Origin: Virgibacillus sp. LDC-1
Lineage (GTDB): Bacteria > Bacillota > Bacilli > Bacillales > Amphibacillaceae
Assembly: GCF_030137545.1 (NCBI RefSeq)
Contig: NZ_JARUVL010000001.1
Span: 246,069 to 310,068, forward strand
Direction of reading: 5' to 3'
DNA length: 64,000 nt
Shown: positions 1 to 9,447 of the stretch, one piece after another
Layout: each line of letters begins with the position of its first letter
How positions within the stretch are numbered: position 1 is the stretch's first letter
Translations under genes and position numbers: made by a program
Notes under the pieces: generated by a model
Told to the model about the DNA's origin: nothing
Seen by the model: only the letters and a program-made list of their open reading frames with translations
Database searches by the model: none

Positions 1-500
1 ACCCCAAGGAGAAGTAGCATCATTACTGCAAAGGAAATATCAAATATACCAAAGATACTAATTACAACGGCATAAAGCACGACACCAAGACCTGCTGGTA
101 GTATCGTACGGATATAAAGATCTTGTAGATGTTCAATATCATCGGATAGAACACCTAATAAATCTCCTGTTTGATATCGAGACCGAAAAAATAATGCTTG
201 CGGCTCTACTAAGCGATAGAGACGGATTCGCATGCTTGCTAATATTCGTAATACGATGTCATGACTTACAAGTCTTTCTAGATAAGGAAATACTGCTTTC
301 CCAATACTAAATGCACGTACTGCAACAATTGGAACGTAAACCATCATCACATTTTCTGGTCGAAGTGCGGATTTTGAAATTAAGTAGCCAGATACAAATA
401 ACAGCATTGCACCAGAACCAACACCAAGTAAGCCGATGAGTAAGGTTAATGCAATTCTACTTTTATGTTGGCGAATGTATGGCATTATCCATTCTTTCAT
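1..500 (-). CDS. cydD: ABC transporter CydD, partial (N-terminal membrane part)
   Basis: Only about 166 codons are in the window; the gene runs off the left edge. The start is the ATG at 500-498, which overlaps the TGA stop of the preceding cydC in an ATGA arrangement, so translation is probably coupled. The protein opens with a short basic cytoplasmic segment (MKEWIMPYIRQHKSR) followed by two hydrophobic helices, as in the membrane half of type-I ABC exporters. By position after cydA, cydB and cydC this is the second half of the heterodimeric CydDC exporter, which is needed to assemble the hemes of cytochrome bd and in E. coli exports reduced thiols. The ATP-binding domain lies outside the window, so the family call rests on the membrane part and on synteny. 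Confidence 0.85.
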   Translation of the reverse strand, partial: MKEWIMPYIRQHKSRIALTLLIGLLGVGSGAMLLFVSGYLISKSALRPENVMMVYVPIVAVRAFSIGKAVFPYLERLVSHDIVLRILASMRIRLYRLVEPQALFFRSRYQTGDLLGVLSDDIEHLQDLYIRTILPAGLGVVLYAVVISIFGIFDISFAVMMLLLLG

Positions 501-2206
501 TTCGAAACACGCCCTTGCATAAATAATTGGTGATAAGTACCTTCCTGTTCTAACAGCTGTTCATGTGTTCCTTTTTCAACGAGCTGACCACCTTTTAGTA
601 CAAGTAAATAATCCATTTGCTTCATCCAGTGATAGCGGTGTGTTGCAAAAAATACAAGCTTATTTTTAAATATACGTGTTATTAGTTGCTTGATTTCAAA
701 TTCGGTTTCAATGTCTAGATGTGCTGTTGGTTCATCAAGTAAGATAACAGGACGGTTACTAAGAAGAGCACGTGCAATGGCAATTCGTTGTTCTTGTCCA
801 CCACTTAAGCTTCTTCCAGCTTCCCCTATCTCTTCATGAATTCCATTAGGTAGCTGCTGCACAAAATCATAAAGTCCAATTTGTTTTATTACATTCCATA
901 CCGCATCATCGGTTGCTTCTGGTTCATAGAAGCGGATATTATCAGCTAATGTTGCTGGAAAAATATATGGCTGCTGTGGAATGTAGGCGATTTTATCCAG
1001 CCAGTCTGCACGATTTAATGTATTCGTTTCTGAGTTGTTGACAAAGATACGTCCAAATGTAGGATCGAGAAAGCCTGCAAGCATATGAATGAATGTTGTT
1101 TTGCCCGCTCCGCTTGGTCCAACGACTCCAATCATGCCGTTACCACTCCAAGAAAATGAAATATCTTTTAAAATAGGGGTGTTTTGAGCATGAACGGTAG
1201 CTTTATCTAACTGAATATCGGTTGGATTTGATAGCGGATTTTGTATCGGTTGTGCTTCCTCATGTAAATCAATCATGCTTTCTATTTCCTTCATTGCTAC
1301 TTGCCCGTCAAGCGTTGCGTGGTAATCCTTACCTACTTGACGAATTGGTAAAAAGTATTCTGGAGCAAGAATTAAAATCGTTAAAGCAGGAAGTAACGTG
1401 AGATTTCCATCTATTAACCGAAACCCTAATCCAACTGCAACAAATGCAATAGAAAGACTTGTAAAGAAATCTAATGCAAACGAAGATAAAAAAGCTACCC
1501 GCAATGTTTTATTCGTTGCTTTCCGGTATTGTTCACTAACATGGTTTATTTTTTTCTCATGTGATTTACTTTGACCTAAATAGGTGAGTGTTTCTAAGCC
1601 TTTTAAGGAGTCCATAAAATGGTTTGAAAGGACTCGATATGTTTCATATTGCTTGTCAGCTAATTTCTGCGCGGCTAATCCAAGCAGAATCATAAAGATA
1701 ATAACAATTGGTACGGTGAAAACAAGAATGGCAGCTGAAATTTTGTCAATGAAAAATACGTACAGAACAATCAAAGCAGGAATGAAGGCCATGCTAACCA
1801 TCCGTGGGATAGCTATTTCAATATAGCCTTTCATTTTATTGATTCCTTCAATAGCAAGTGTAACGAGACGGCCTGTTCCAAAGCCTCTTGCTACAAGATG
1901 TCCTGTGTGGAAATAAGAGGAAACTAATTTTGTGCGGAGACGTGCTCCGTATCGATCTGCAAAGCGTTCAGCTGTATATTGCTTCCATCTACCAAGAATC
2001 GTGCGAAGCATAAAGAAAAGCAAAAATAGGGCAGCATCTGCCCCAATTTCTTTTATTTGTGCACCTTCAAAGAGAAATGTAATTGCTCTGGCCAGAAAAC
2101 TGGCCTGAGCAATGATTAAAACAGATTCCAAAAATGTCATGATCGACAAGCTTGCATAGAATGGTAGGCTACCTTTGCCTGTTGGAAGTCCACGTTTACG
2201 AAACAT
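497..2206 (-). CDS. cydC: ABC transporter CydC, cytochrome bd assembly
   Basis: A 569-residue fused permease/ATPase half-transporter. The membrane domain with about six helices covers roughly residues 15-290. The nucleotide-binding domain follows with Walker A GPSGAGKT at 363-370, signature LSGGQ at 467-471, Walker B plus D-loop at about 487-498, and the switch histidine in ATHRYHW near 523, so the ATPase looks intact. Length and architecture match Bacillus CydC. The ATG at 2206 overlaps the cydB TAA by one base (TAATG), and its own stop overlaps the start of cydD, so cydABCD reads as one coupled operon. With CydD it should form the exporter required to mature cytochrome bd at the membrane. 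Naming of C versus D follows the Bacillus gene order; either half could be misnamed relative to E. coli. Confidence 0.93.
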   Translation of the reverse strand: MFRKRGLPTGKGSLPFYASLSIMTFLESVLIIAQASFLARAITFLFEGAQIKEIGADAALFLLFFMLRTILGRWKQYTAERFADRYGARLRTKLVSSYFHTGHLVARGFGTGRLVTLAIEGINKMKGYIEIAIPRMVSMAFIPALIVLYVFFIDKISAAILVFTVPIVIIFMILLGLAAQKLADKQYETYRVLSNHFMDSLKGLETLTYLGQSKSHEKKINHVSEQYRKATNKTLRVAFLSSFALDFFTSLSIAFVAVGLGFRLIDGNLTLLPALTILILAPEYFLPIRQVGKDYHATLDGQVAMKEIESMIDLHEEAQPIQNPLSNPTDIQLDKATVHAQNTPILKDISFSWSGNGMIGVVGPSGAGKTTFIHMLAGFLDPTFGRIFVNNSETNTLNRADWLDKIAYIPQQPYIFPATLADNIRFYEPEATDDAVWNVIKQIGLYDFVQQLPNGIHEEIGEAGRSLSGGQEQRIAIARALLSNRPVILLDEPTAHLDIETEFEIKQLITRIFKNKLVFFATHRYHWMKQMDYLLVLKGGQLVEKGTHEQLLEQEGTYHQLFMQGRVSK

Positions 2207-3219
2207 TAGTACTCCAAATGCTCACTTTTTTTAAGTCGCTTGCGAAATACATAGTAGCTCCATATTTGATAACCGAGAACAAAAGGTAGCAATGTTAATG
2301 AAAAATAAGACATAAGCTTTAATGTGTATGCACCAGAAGCTGCTGAAAAGATGGTTAGATCATTTGCTGCTCCAAGTGTACTGATCATGACTCTTGGGAA
2401 CATCCCAATGAAAATACTTGCTGTAAGAAAAATAATGGAAAAGCTTGTTAGTGTAAATGCACGTTTATCGAAACGTTTTACATTGAATACACTAGCACCT
2501 AAAAGAGAAAGCCAAGCAAACACTGGAAGTAAAATCCATGCATTGCCATGTTGTGTGAAAATATCAGTTGTATACCAGCCAATGCCTAAAAATGCTAAGA
2601 AGGCGATCAACGTAATTGGTGCAAGCTTCTTTGCAAGCTTTCTAGCACGTTCCTGTAGCTCTCCTTCTGTACGCAAAGTAATAAATTGCAATCCATGCAC
2701 GACAGTTAGTAATAAGAACATTACCCCACCTAATAATGCGAATGGGTGGAGGAATTGAAGAAAACCACCGACCATTTCTTTGTTTCCATCAATTGGCATA
2801 CCTGTCATAAAATTCGTTAAGACAACACCCCAAAGTATAGGAGGGAGGAAGCTACCGATAAAGATTGCCCAGTCCCATGTTGTACGCCATTTAGGGTTTT
2901 CGACCTTACTGCGAAATTCAAATGCAACCCCCCTAATAATTAAGGCTAAGAGCATAAAGACAAGCGGGATATAAAAGCCGCTGAACATCGTAGCATACCA
3001 ATGTGGAAAAGCAGCGAACATTGCCCCACCAGCAGTGATGAGCCAAACTTCATTTGCATCCCAGAAGGGACCAATTGTATTAATATATACACGTCGTTCG
3101 ACATCGTCTTTTCCTAGAAATCGTGAAACAGTTCCTACTCCAAAATCAAAGCCTTCTAGAACGAAGAATCCGATAAATAAGATCGCGATTAATAAAAACC
3201 ATAGCTCATTGAGTGACAA
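2206..3219 (-). CDS. cydB: cytochrome bd ubiquinol oxidase subunit II
   Basis: A 337-residue polytopic membrane protein that closely resembles Bacillus CydB, including the N-terminal LEGFDFGVG segment, the INTIGPFWDANEVW block and the C-terminal LLPFVLGYQIWSYYVF. It forms the heterodimeric quinol oxidase with CydA, reducing O2 to water at high affinity. The start chosen is the TTG at 3219-3217: it is preceded by AAGGAGG at nine bases and gives the usual MSLNELWFLL opening. A longer in-frame TTG start at 3240 has no ribosome site and adds seven residues not found in the family. The coding region overlaps the end of cydA by 14 bp and touches cydC by 1 bp. Confidence 0.94.
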   Translation of the reverse strand: MSLNELWFLLIAILFIGFFVLEGFDFGVGTVSRFLGKDDVERRVYINTIGPFWDANEVWLITAGGAMFAAFPHWYATMFSGFYIPLVFMLLALIIRGVAFEFRSKVENPKWRTTWDWAIFIGSFLPPILWGVVLTNFMTGMPIDGNKEMVGGFLQFLHPFALLGGVMFLLLTVVHGLQFITLRTEGELQERARKLAKKLAPITLIAFLAFLGIGWYTTDIFTQHGNAWILLPVFAWLSLLGASVFNVKRFDKRAFTLTSFSIIFLTASIFIGMFPRVMISTLGAANDLTIFSAASGAYTLKLMSYFSLTLLPFVLGYQIWSYYVFRKRLKKSEHLEY

Positions 3220-4606
3220 TGTTGTTAGCCTCCTTATCAAACGGATCGACTACTTTATCGTTTGATTCCGTTTTTTGATCGGTTTTTTTAATGTGCTTAA
3301 CAAATAAATAAATGGTTACTCCAGCTAATATCGTATAAATTGTCGTAAACGAAATGAGTGAGAAGAGAACCTCATTAGCTGTGACACTTGGTGATACAGC
3401 ATCCTCTGTTTTCATCATACCAAACACGACCCATGGCTGACGACCCATTTCTGTCATAATCCACCCAGCAGTATTTCCGATAAATGGAAGTGAAATTCCG
3501 AAAAGCATTAGCTTTAAATAACGTGTTTTTTGCTCTAGTATACCTTTTCTTGATGCATACCAGCCATAAAGTGCAAGCAAGAACATAATTGTTCCAGTAA
3601 ATACCATGATACGGAAGCTCCAGAATACTGTTTTTACTGGTGGGATATAATCTCCAGGTCCGTATTTAGCTTCATATTGTTCTTGTAGTTGATTCATTCC
3701 TTCTACTTGTCCGCTAAACTTATTGTAAGAAAGTAGGCTAAGCATATAAGGAATTTGAATTTCAAAGTGATTCGTTTTTTCTTCTGAATCAATATTTGCT
3801 ACTAATGTAAATGGTGCAGGATCCCCACTCGTATTCCAAAGTGCTTCTGCAGCAGCAAGCTTCATTGGCTGTTCCTTTATTAAAAGCTGTGCTTGCGAGT
3901 GACCAAAAATCATAACAAGGAAAGCTGCGATTGTACCAACAACTACAGCAACACGAAATGATTTTTTGAACATAGCGACATCTTGTTTTTTAATCAGCTT
4001 CCATGCACTAATTCCAGCTATGAGAAAAGCGCCAGTGGCAAATGCTGAGAAAAGCACGTGTGGGAACTGTACCCAAAGATGCGGGTTGGTTAAAATTGCA
4101 ACAAAATCATTCATTTGTGCTCTTCCGTCTGCAAATTCATATCCTACAGGATTCTGCATAAAAGCATTAGCTGATAGAATCCAAAAAGCAGAAAGGATCG
4201 TTCCGATAGATACAAGCCATATGGATGTTAAATGCAATCGTTTTGATAAACGATCTGCTCCGAAAATCCAAATTCCAATAAAGGTTGATTCCATAAAGAA
4301 TGCAAGTAAACCTTCAATCGCAAGGGATGGTCCAAATACATCGCCTACAAAACGGGAATAAGTAGACCAATTCATCCCGAATTGAAATTCCTGGAGAATC
4401 CCTGTAACAATGCCGACAGCAAAGTTAATTAAGAAAAGTGTTCCCCAAAATTTAGTCATTTTCATATAAATATCTTGCTTTTTTACTACATACATTGTTT
4501 GCATGATTGCGATAATAAATACAAGTCCAATGGAAACTGGCACGAAAAAGTAATGAAAAATGGTTGTTGATGCAAACTGTAATCTTGCTAGCTCTAGGAT
4601 ATCCAT
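3206..4606 (-). CDS. cydA: cytochrome bd ubiquinol oxidase subunit I
   Basis: A 466-residue subunit I of the bd-type terminal oxidase. H18 (in TTIFHYFF), H183 (in FPHVLF) and M334 (in FRIMV) sit where the three heme ligands of the family are, and the GRQPW motif is at 388-392. The quinol-binding loop between about 240 and 330 is of the short type usual in Bacillus. The protein has about nine membrane helices. The ATG is preceded by AAAGGAGAG. It is first in cydABCD. A perfect Rex-type palindrome lies 20 bp upstream of the start and a -10 box further up, consistent with induction when the NADH/NAD ratio rises at low oxygen. Confidence 0.95.
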   Translation of the reverse strand: MDILELARLQFASTTIFHYFFVPVSIGLVFIIAIMQTMYVVKKQDIYMKMTKFWGTLFLINFAVGIVTGILQEFQFGMNWSTYSRFVGDVFGPSLAIEGLLAFFMESTFIGIWIFGADRLSKRLHLTSIWLVSIGTILSAFWILSANAFMQNPVGYEFADGRAQMNDFVAILTNPHLWVQFPHVLFSAFATGAFLIAGISAWKLIKKQDVAMFKKSFRVAVVVGTIAAFLVMIFGHSQAQLLIKEQPMKLAAAEALWNTSGDPAPFTLVANIDSEEKTNHFEIQIPYMLSLLSYNKFSGQVEGMNQLQEQYEAKYGPGDYIPPVKTVFWSFRIMVFTGTIMFLLALYGWYASRKGILEQKTRYLKLMLFGISLPFIGNTAGWIMTEMGRQPWVVFGMMKTEDAVSPSVTANEVLFSLISFTTIYTILAGVTIYLFVKHIKKTDQKTESNDKVVDPFDKEANNIVTQ

Positions 4607-4625
4607 TGCTTTATCTCTCCTTTTG

Positions 4626-4643
4626 TTGTGAATTAATTCACAA
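4626..4643 (-). promoter_or_regulatory. Rex operator (perfect 18-bp palindrome)
   Basis: The sequence TTGTGAATTAATTCACAA is an exact inverted repeat and matches the Rex consensus TTGTGAA-N4-TTCACAA in all defined positions. It lies between the predicted cydA transcription start and the cydA ribosome site. Rex is the NADH-sensing repressor known to control cydABCD in Bacillus. No Rex gene is in the window. Confidence 0.88.
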
Positions 4644-4707
4644 TAAATGACGTATTCAAATTCATTTGGATACTAACATATTTATAGTGAAAACATACGA
4701 TAAACCT

Positions 4708-4741
4708 ATTATAGCGCGAAATTTAGTTAAATTGTTCACAA
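4708..4741 (-). promoter_or_regulatory. cydA promoter -10 with a second, imperfect Rex site upstream
   Basis: Reading the minus strand, a TATAAT occupies 4713-4708. Just upstream, 4741-4724 reads TTGTGAACAATTTAACTA and agrees with the Rex consensus at 12 of 14 defined positions. It would cover the -35 area, where no good -35 hexamer is visible. B. subtilis cydA has several Rex sites, so a second one here is plausible. Confidence 0.55.
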
Positions 4742-4860
4742 AGTGTTACAGACCAATGACGATTTTTTGGCATATTCATGACAATAAATACTCTATGTAG
4801 AAACAACTTAATGCAAAAACCTTTACATTGGATTGCGAATGTTTATAGAAGAAAATAGAG

Positions 4861-4896
4861 AAGGAGCTTCTCTAACCAATGGCTAGGAAGCTCCTT
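4861..4896 (-). terminator. rho-independent terminator after bdhA
   Basis: A perfect 10-bp stem (aaggagcttc / gaagctcctt) with a 16-base loop lies 29 bp beyond the bdhA stop. On the minus strand it is followed by a T-rich run. It also separates bdhA from the divergent-facing upstream region of cydA. Confidence 0.75.
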
Positions 4897-4924
4897 GTTT
4901 AACGATCATATATGTGTAAGCTTT

Positions 4925-5971
4925 TTATGGCTTTACAAGAATTTTCACTTGTGATTTTTCTTTCATTAAAGATTCGAATCCTTCATCTACAATTTCATCT
5001 AATTTAATTTTTTTCGTAATAAGCTTTTCTGCCGCGAATTTTCCATTGGCAATTAGTTCAATCACTGCAGGGAAAATATCACGGTATGCAATTGTTCCTG
5101 TAACATTGCGCTCTTTTAACAGGACATTATTTGCATTAATTGGTGGGTTGCTTTCCCAAATACTAATAATAACAGTTTCCCCTTCTAGCTTTGTAGAATC
5201 GATGGATTGCTGAAGTACAACAGGTACGCCGGTGACTTCATAGGCAATATCGACACCACCATTTGTTAGCTTTTGAATTTCTTCTACAGGATCCACTTCA
5301 GATGGATCAATCACAATAGCACCTAAATCGCTCGCAAGCTTTTTGCGTTCAGGGGAAAGCTCCACTGCATATACTTTGCTTGCACCAGATAAGAATAATG
5401 CTTGAATCGTTAACAAACCGATTGGCCCAGCGCCAAATACGGCTGCTGTGTCCCCGGCACGAAGTTTACTTTGTCTAATCGCGTGAAGGGCAACAGCTGC
5501 TGGTTCTGTTAAAGCCGCTTGTTCAAAGCTCATTGAATCAGGAATTTTATGAACCATTACTTCAGGGACTGTTGTATATTCAGCGAATCCACCGCCGCCG
5601 CCTGCTAAGCCGTGAAAGCCAAGCTGGTTACATAGATTGTATAATCCAGAACGGCAAGCCTTACATTTTCCACAGCTATAGATTGGTTCTACTGTAACAC
5701 GATCACCCGGTTTCACACGATCGACACCTTCTCCAACTTCAACTACTTCACCTGAAAATTCATGTCCCATAATAATTGGAGCAATGTCGTTCGTAAGTGG
5801 ATGTTTTTCTTTGACAGGGATAAATATTGGTCCTGCTGCGTATTCATGCAAATCACTTCCGCATATTCCCGCCCATGCAACCTTAATTTTTACCTTACCT
5901 TGTTCAACTGCTGGATCTGTTACTTCTTCTACACGAATATCCTTTTGACCATACCAACGTGCTGCTTTCAT
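4925..5971 (-). CDS. bdhA: Zn-dependent (R,R)-butanediol dehydrogenase
   Basis: A 348-residue medium-chain alcohol dehydrogenase, very similar along its length to B. subtilis BdhA. It interconverts acetoin and 2,3-butanediol with NAD(H) in the cytoplasm. Visible landmarks are the catalytic zinc region GICGSD and GHEFSGEV, a glycine-rich LAGGGGGF, and the Rossmann motif GAGPIG. Unlike my recollection of B. subtilis BdhA, it has a four-cysteine structural zinc lobe (CGKCKACRSGLYNLC). The start is the ATG at 5971, eight bases after GGAG; an in-frame GTG three codons earlier overlaps the ribosome site. It lies downstream of pflBA on the same strand, fitting a role in disposing of NADH during fermentation. 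A related sorbitol or threonine dehydrogenase is less likely. Confidence 0.88.
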   Translation of the reverse strand: MKAARWYGQKDIRVEEVTDPAVEQGKVKIKVAWAGICGSDLHEYAAGPIFIPVKEKHPLTNDIAPIIMGHEFSGEVVEVGEGVDRVKPGDRVTVEPIYSCGKCKACRSGLYNLCNQLGFHGLAGGGGGFAEYTTVPEVMVHKIPDSMSFEQAALTEPAAVALHAIRQSKLRAGDTAAVFGAGPIGLLTIQALFLSGASKVYAVELSPERKKLASDLGAIVIDPSEVDPVEEIQKLTNGGVDIAYEVTGVPVVLQQSIDSTKLEGETVIISIWESNPPINANNVLLKERNVTGTIAYRDIFPAVIELIANGKFAAEKLITKKIKLDEIVDEGFESLMKEKSQVKILVKP

Positions 5972-6038
5972 TTTTACCACTCCTGTTGTATGATTTTCAG
6001 TTGCTTCACCTTTAATTATACAATTAAAATAGATGGTT

Positions 6039-6782
6039 TTAAAGAATTTGTCTATTTGTTAACAAATTTGTCGCATTTAGAACACGTTCTTCTGACGGTG
6101 GTTCAACGTCTTTTAACGGATAGTCATAGCCTAACGCTTCCCACTTGTAAACACCAAGCTTATGATAAGGAAGTACTTCCACTTTTTCTACATTTGCTAA
6201 CGCTTTAATAAACGTTGCTAGCTTTTGTAAATCTGCATCATTGTCGGTAATGCCAGGAACAAGCACATGTCTAATCCAAACAGGTATGTTTTTAGAAGCA
6301 AGGTATTGGGCAAAATCAAGAATATGTTCATTAGAAAGACCAGTGAGCGTTTTATGCTTTGAGGGATCAATTTGCTTTAAATCTAGTAAGACAAGATCAG
6401 TAAGCGCTAATAGCTCATCTAAGCTCTTCATAAAGGATGGTGATTTAGAAAAGCAACCTCCTGATGTATCAATTGCCGTATGAATCCCGAGTTTTTTTAA
6501 TTCTTTAAACAAGGCAACGAGAAACTTCGTATGAAGTAGTGGCTCTCCACCACTTACAGTTACGCCACCATTAGATGCCTGAAAAAATGGAAGGTATGTT
6601 TTGATGTCGCTTACGATTTCTTCCACGGTAACTTCTTTTCCGTCCCCAATTTTCCATGTGTCTGGATTGTGACAGAATTGACACCGGAGTAAACAACCTT
6701 GCATAAAGAGTACGTAACGAATCCCGGGACCATCTAATGTTCCACACGTTTCAACAGAATGTATTCGGCCTTTCATTGTCAT
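6039..6782 (-). CDS. pflA: pyruvate formate-lyase activating enzyme
   Basis: A 247-residue radical-SAM enzyme. The iron-sulfur motif CxxxCxxC uses C30, C34 and C37 ([15 protein letters not shown]), and [10 protein letters not shown] is the SAM-binding GGE region. It installs the glycyl radical on PflB using SAM and a reduced flavodoxin or ferredoxin. It lies 95 bp downstream of pflB on the same strand, separated by a hairpin. Two starts are close together, the ATG at 6782 and an ATG two codons later; the second sits at a better distance from AAAGGA, so the true N-terminus may be MKGRIHSVE. Confidence 0.95.
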   Translation of the reverse strand: MTMKGRIHSVETCGTLDGPGIRYVLFMQGCLLRCQFCHNPDTWKIGDGKEVTVEEIVSDIKTYLPFFQASNGGVTVSGGEPLLHTKFLVALFKELKKLGIHTAIDTSGGCFSKSPSFMKSLDELLALTDLVLLDLKQIDPSKHKTLTGLSNEHILDFAQYLASKNIPVWIRHVLVPGITDNDADLQKLATFIKALANVEKVEVLPYHKLGVYKWEALGYDYPLKDVEPPSEERVLNATNLLTNRQIL

Positions 6783-6835
6783 CCCATCCTTTCTAAAAGA
6801 GCATGTAAGAAGGTCTATCTTTCATGTTAATCGTA

Positions 6836-6864
6836 CTGCCCTCCACTTTGAATATGGAGGACAG
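6836..6864 (-). other. hairpin between pflB and pflA
   Basis: ctgccctcca and tggaggacag form a 10-bp stem with one internal mismatch. On the minus strand no T-run follows, so this is more likely an RNA processing or attenuation element that sets the PflB:PflA ratio than a full terminator. On the plus strand a run of T follows at some distance. Confidence 0.45.
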
Positions 6865-6877
6865 CACCTATATTTTT

Positions 6878-9133
6878 TTATCTACTTTCATGGAAGGTAC
6901 GATTAATGACATCGATTTGTTGTTCTCTTGTTAGTTTAATAAAATTCACTGCATATCCAGAAACCCGAATGGTCAGCTGTGGGTATTCTTCTGGATGCTC
7001 CATGGCATCAAGTAAGGTTTCACGATCAAATACATTAATATTCAAGTGATGTCCACCCTTGATCATGTAGCCATCCAGCATTCCTGCTAGGTTGATTTTT
7101 CTTACTTCTTCATCTCTTCCAAGTGCTTTTGGAACGATAGAGAAGGTGTTACTAATGCCATCAAGTGCTTGTGAATATGGCAATTTAGCCACGGAACTAA
7201 GAGAAGCAAGTGCTCCTTTTGTATCGCGTCCATGCATTGGATTAGCGCCTGGAGCAAATGGTTCTCCAGCTTTTCTTCCATCTGGTGTGCTTCCCGTTTT
7301 CTTTCCATATACCACATTTGAAGTAATCGTTAGAACGGATTGGGTTGGAACAGCATTCCGATACGTTCCATGCTGTTTGATTTTGTTCATAAAGCGTGTT
7401 ACAAGATCCACTGCAATAGCGTCAACACGGTCATCATTGTTTCCGTATTTCGGAAAGTCGCCTTCGATATCAAAATCAACTACAAAGCCGTCGTCATCGC
7501 GAACCGTTTTTACGCGTGCATACTTAATGGCGCTAAGTGAGTCAGCTACAACAGATAAACCGGCAACACCACAAGCCATAGTACGTAATACTTCGCGGTC
7601 GTGTAATGCCATTTCTAGGCGCTCGTAGCTGTATTTATCATGCATATAGTGGATGATATTCAATGTGTTTACATAGAGCCCTGCTAACCAATCGAGCATA
7701 CGATCATACTTTTCCATTATATCTTCATAATCGAGATATTCTTCCGTATATGCTGCAAATGGAGGAGCAACTTGTATGCGGAGCTTTTCATCCACACCAC
7801 CATTAATTGCATATAGTAATGCTTTGGCAAGGTTAGCTCGTGCCCCGAAAAATTGCATTTGCTTTCCAATTGCCATCGCGGATACACAGCATGCAATTCC
7901 GTAATCATCGCCATATGTTTCGCGCATTAAATCATCATTTTCGTACTGAATAGAGCTTGTTTCAATCGACATTTTTGTACAATAGCGCTTAAAGTTATCT
8001 GGAAGTGCTTTTGACCATAACACTGTTAAGTTTGGTTCTGGTGCAGGTCCTAGATTTGTTAATGTATGCAAGAAACGATAGGAGTTCTTTGTTACAAGTG
8101 GTGTCCCATCTGTTGCAACACCTCCAATGGATTCGGTTACCCATGTTGGATCCCCACTAAATAAATCATTGTAATCTGGTGTGCGTGCAAATTTAACTAA
8201 GCGTAGCTTCATCACAAAGTGATCGACAAGCTCCTGTGCTTCTTCTTCGGTAAGAGTACCACTTTCTAGATCACGATCTATATAAATATCAAGGAACGTA
8301 GAAACTCGTCCTAAGCTCATCGCAGCTCCATTTTGTTCTTTTATCGCTCCTAAGTAAGCGAAATAGAGCCATTGAAATGCTTCATGTGCATTTTTTGCTG
8401 GCTGTGAAATATCAAATCCATATACTTTTGCCATCTCTTTTAACTCTTGTAGTGCACGGATTTGCTCCATTGTTTCTTCGCGATCTCGAATAATATCCTC
8501 AGACATCATTCCGTTACCGCCAATATAGGTTAATTCTTCTTTTTTAGCTTCAATAAGTCTGTCTACACCATATAATGCCACACGCCTGTAGTCTCCAATA
8601 ATACGACCTCTACCATAAGCATCTGGAAGACCAGTAATGATACCTGCTTTTCGAGCAAGCTTCATTTCTGGAGTGTAGGCATCGAATACACCTTGGTTAT
8701 GCGTTTTTCGATATGCTGTAAAAATGTGCTCAATTTCTTCATTCACTTTATACCCATAGGCCTCACAGGAGTTCGCAGCCATGCGAATGCCACCAAAAGG
8801 CTGTAAAGAACGTTTAAAAGGCTTATCTGTCTGGAATCCCACAATTTTTTCTTTGTTACTGTCTAAGTAGCCTGGTCCATGAGATGTAATGGTTGATACA
8901 ATTGCTGTATCCATATCAAGAACGCCACCATTTTCACGTTCTTTCTTGGATAGCTCTAACACTTGATCCCATAATTCCAACGTATCCTTTGTTGCCCCAC
9001 TTAAAAATTGTTCATCTCCAACATATGGGGTAAAGTTTGCTTGGATAAAATCTCTTACATCAATTTCTTGCTGCCATTTGCCATTCTTAAATCCAACCCA
9101 TGCTTGTTTTGTCGACAACGTCATCTCAGACAT
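6878..9133 (-). CDS. pflB: formate C-acetyltransferase (pyruvate formate-lyase)
   Basis: A 751-residue glycyl-radical enzyme that converts pyruvate and CoA to acetyl-CoA and formate without oxygen. The adjacent active-site cysteines are C415-C416 ([12 protein letters not shown]), and the radical glycine is G726 in RVSGYAVNF near the C-terminus. Length agrees with the family. The ATG follows AAGGAGGG at seven bases. It heads a pflB-pflA pair, with bdhA further on. Together with cytochrome bd this makes the left end of the window an oxygen-limitation locus. The upstream gap has Rex-like half-sites but no clear full operator. Confidence 0.97.
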   Translation of the reverse strand: MSEMTLSTKQAWVGFKNGKWQQEIDVRDFIQANFTPYVGDEQFLSGATKDTLELWDQVLELSKKERENGGVLDMDTAIVSTITSHGPGYLDSNKEKIVGFQTDKPFKRSLQPFGGIRMAANSCEAYGYKVNEEIEHIFTAYRKTHNQGVFDAYTPEMKLARKAGIITGLPDAYGRGRIIGDYRRVALYGVDRLIEAKKEELTYIGGNGMMSEDIIRDREETMEQIRALQELKEMAKVYGFDISQPAKNAHEAFQWLYFAYLGAIKEQNGAAMSLGRVSTFLDIYIDRDLESGTLTEEEAQELVDHFVMKLRLVKFARTPDYNDLFSGDPTWVTESIGGVATDGTPLVTKNSYRFLHTLTNLGPAPEPNLTVLWSKALPDNFKRYCTKMSIETSSIQYENDDLMRETYGDDYGIACCVSAMAIGKQMQFFGARANLAKALLYAINGGVDEKLRIQVAPPFAAYTEEYLDYEDIMEKYDRMLDWLAGLYVNTLNIIHYMHDKYSYERLEMALHDREVLRTMACGVAGLSVVADSLSAIKYARVKTVRDDDGFVVDFDIEGDFPKYGNNDDRVDAIAVDLVTRFMNKIKQHGTYRNAVPTQSVLTITSNVVYGKKTGSTPDGRKAGEPFAPGANPMHGRDTKGALASLSSVAKLPYSQALDGISNTFSIVPKALGRDEEVRKINLAGMLDGYMIKGGHHLNINVFDRETLLDAMEHPEEYPQLTIRVSGYAVNFIKLTREQQIDVINRTFHESR

Positions 9134-9170
9134 TGCGATTCCCTCCTTTTATAATCCTACTAAGATTATA

Positions 9171-9188
9171 TTGTGAAATAATGAGCAA
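9171..9188. promoter_or_regulatory. weak Rex-like site in the pflB / acylase intergenic region
   Basis: The gap between pflB and the acylase gene (9134-9447) holds the divergent promoters. At 9171-9188 ttgtgaaataatgagcaa keeps one perfect Rex half-site; the other half matches at only four of seven positions. A second near-palindrome, caaattgtaacaaatttg, is at about 9234-9251. I could not pick a single convincing -35/-10 pair for either direction. Treat these as candidates only. Confidence 0.3.
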
Positions 9189-9447
9189 TATTCCACCTTT
9201 AGAATAACATACTTTTCTTTTAAGTAAGGGATCAAATTGTAACAAATTTGTGTAGTTTTATCCTTGATATAAATGGGTTCTTAAATTCTGTTATATATTT
9301 TAATTTTTAATACAGTAAAACAGTTTAAATACAGACGTTTTATCTTGTACATGAAGTGAGATTAGGAAAGAGAGAAAGAGCTCGTCTCCTTTTAAAACAA
9401 GTGACAGAATAATCAGTAAGTGATAGATTAGGTAAAGGGGGATTGAC

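Noticed and set aside
7092..7628. 178-codon plus-strand frame opposite pflB
   Set aside because: It is antisense to a well-conserved gene, with no ribosome site and no recognisable protein.
9171..9251. Definite Rex or Fnr operator for pflB
   Set aside because: Only half-sites match; kept as a low-confidence note and not called as an operator.
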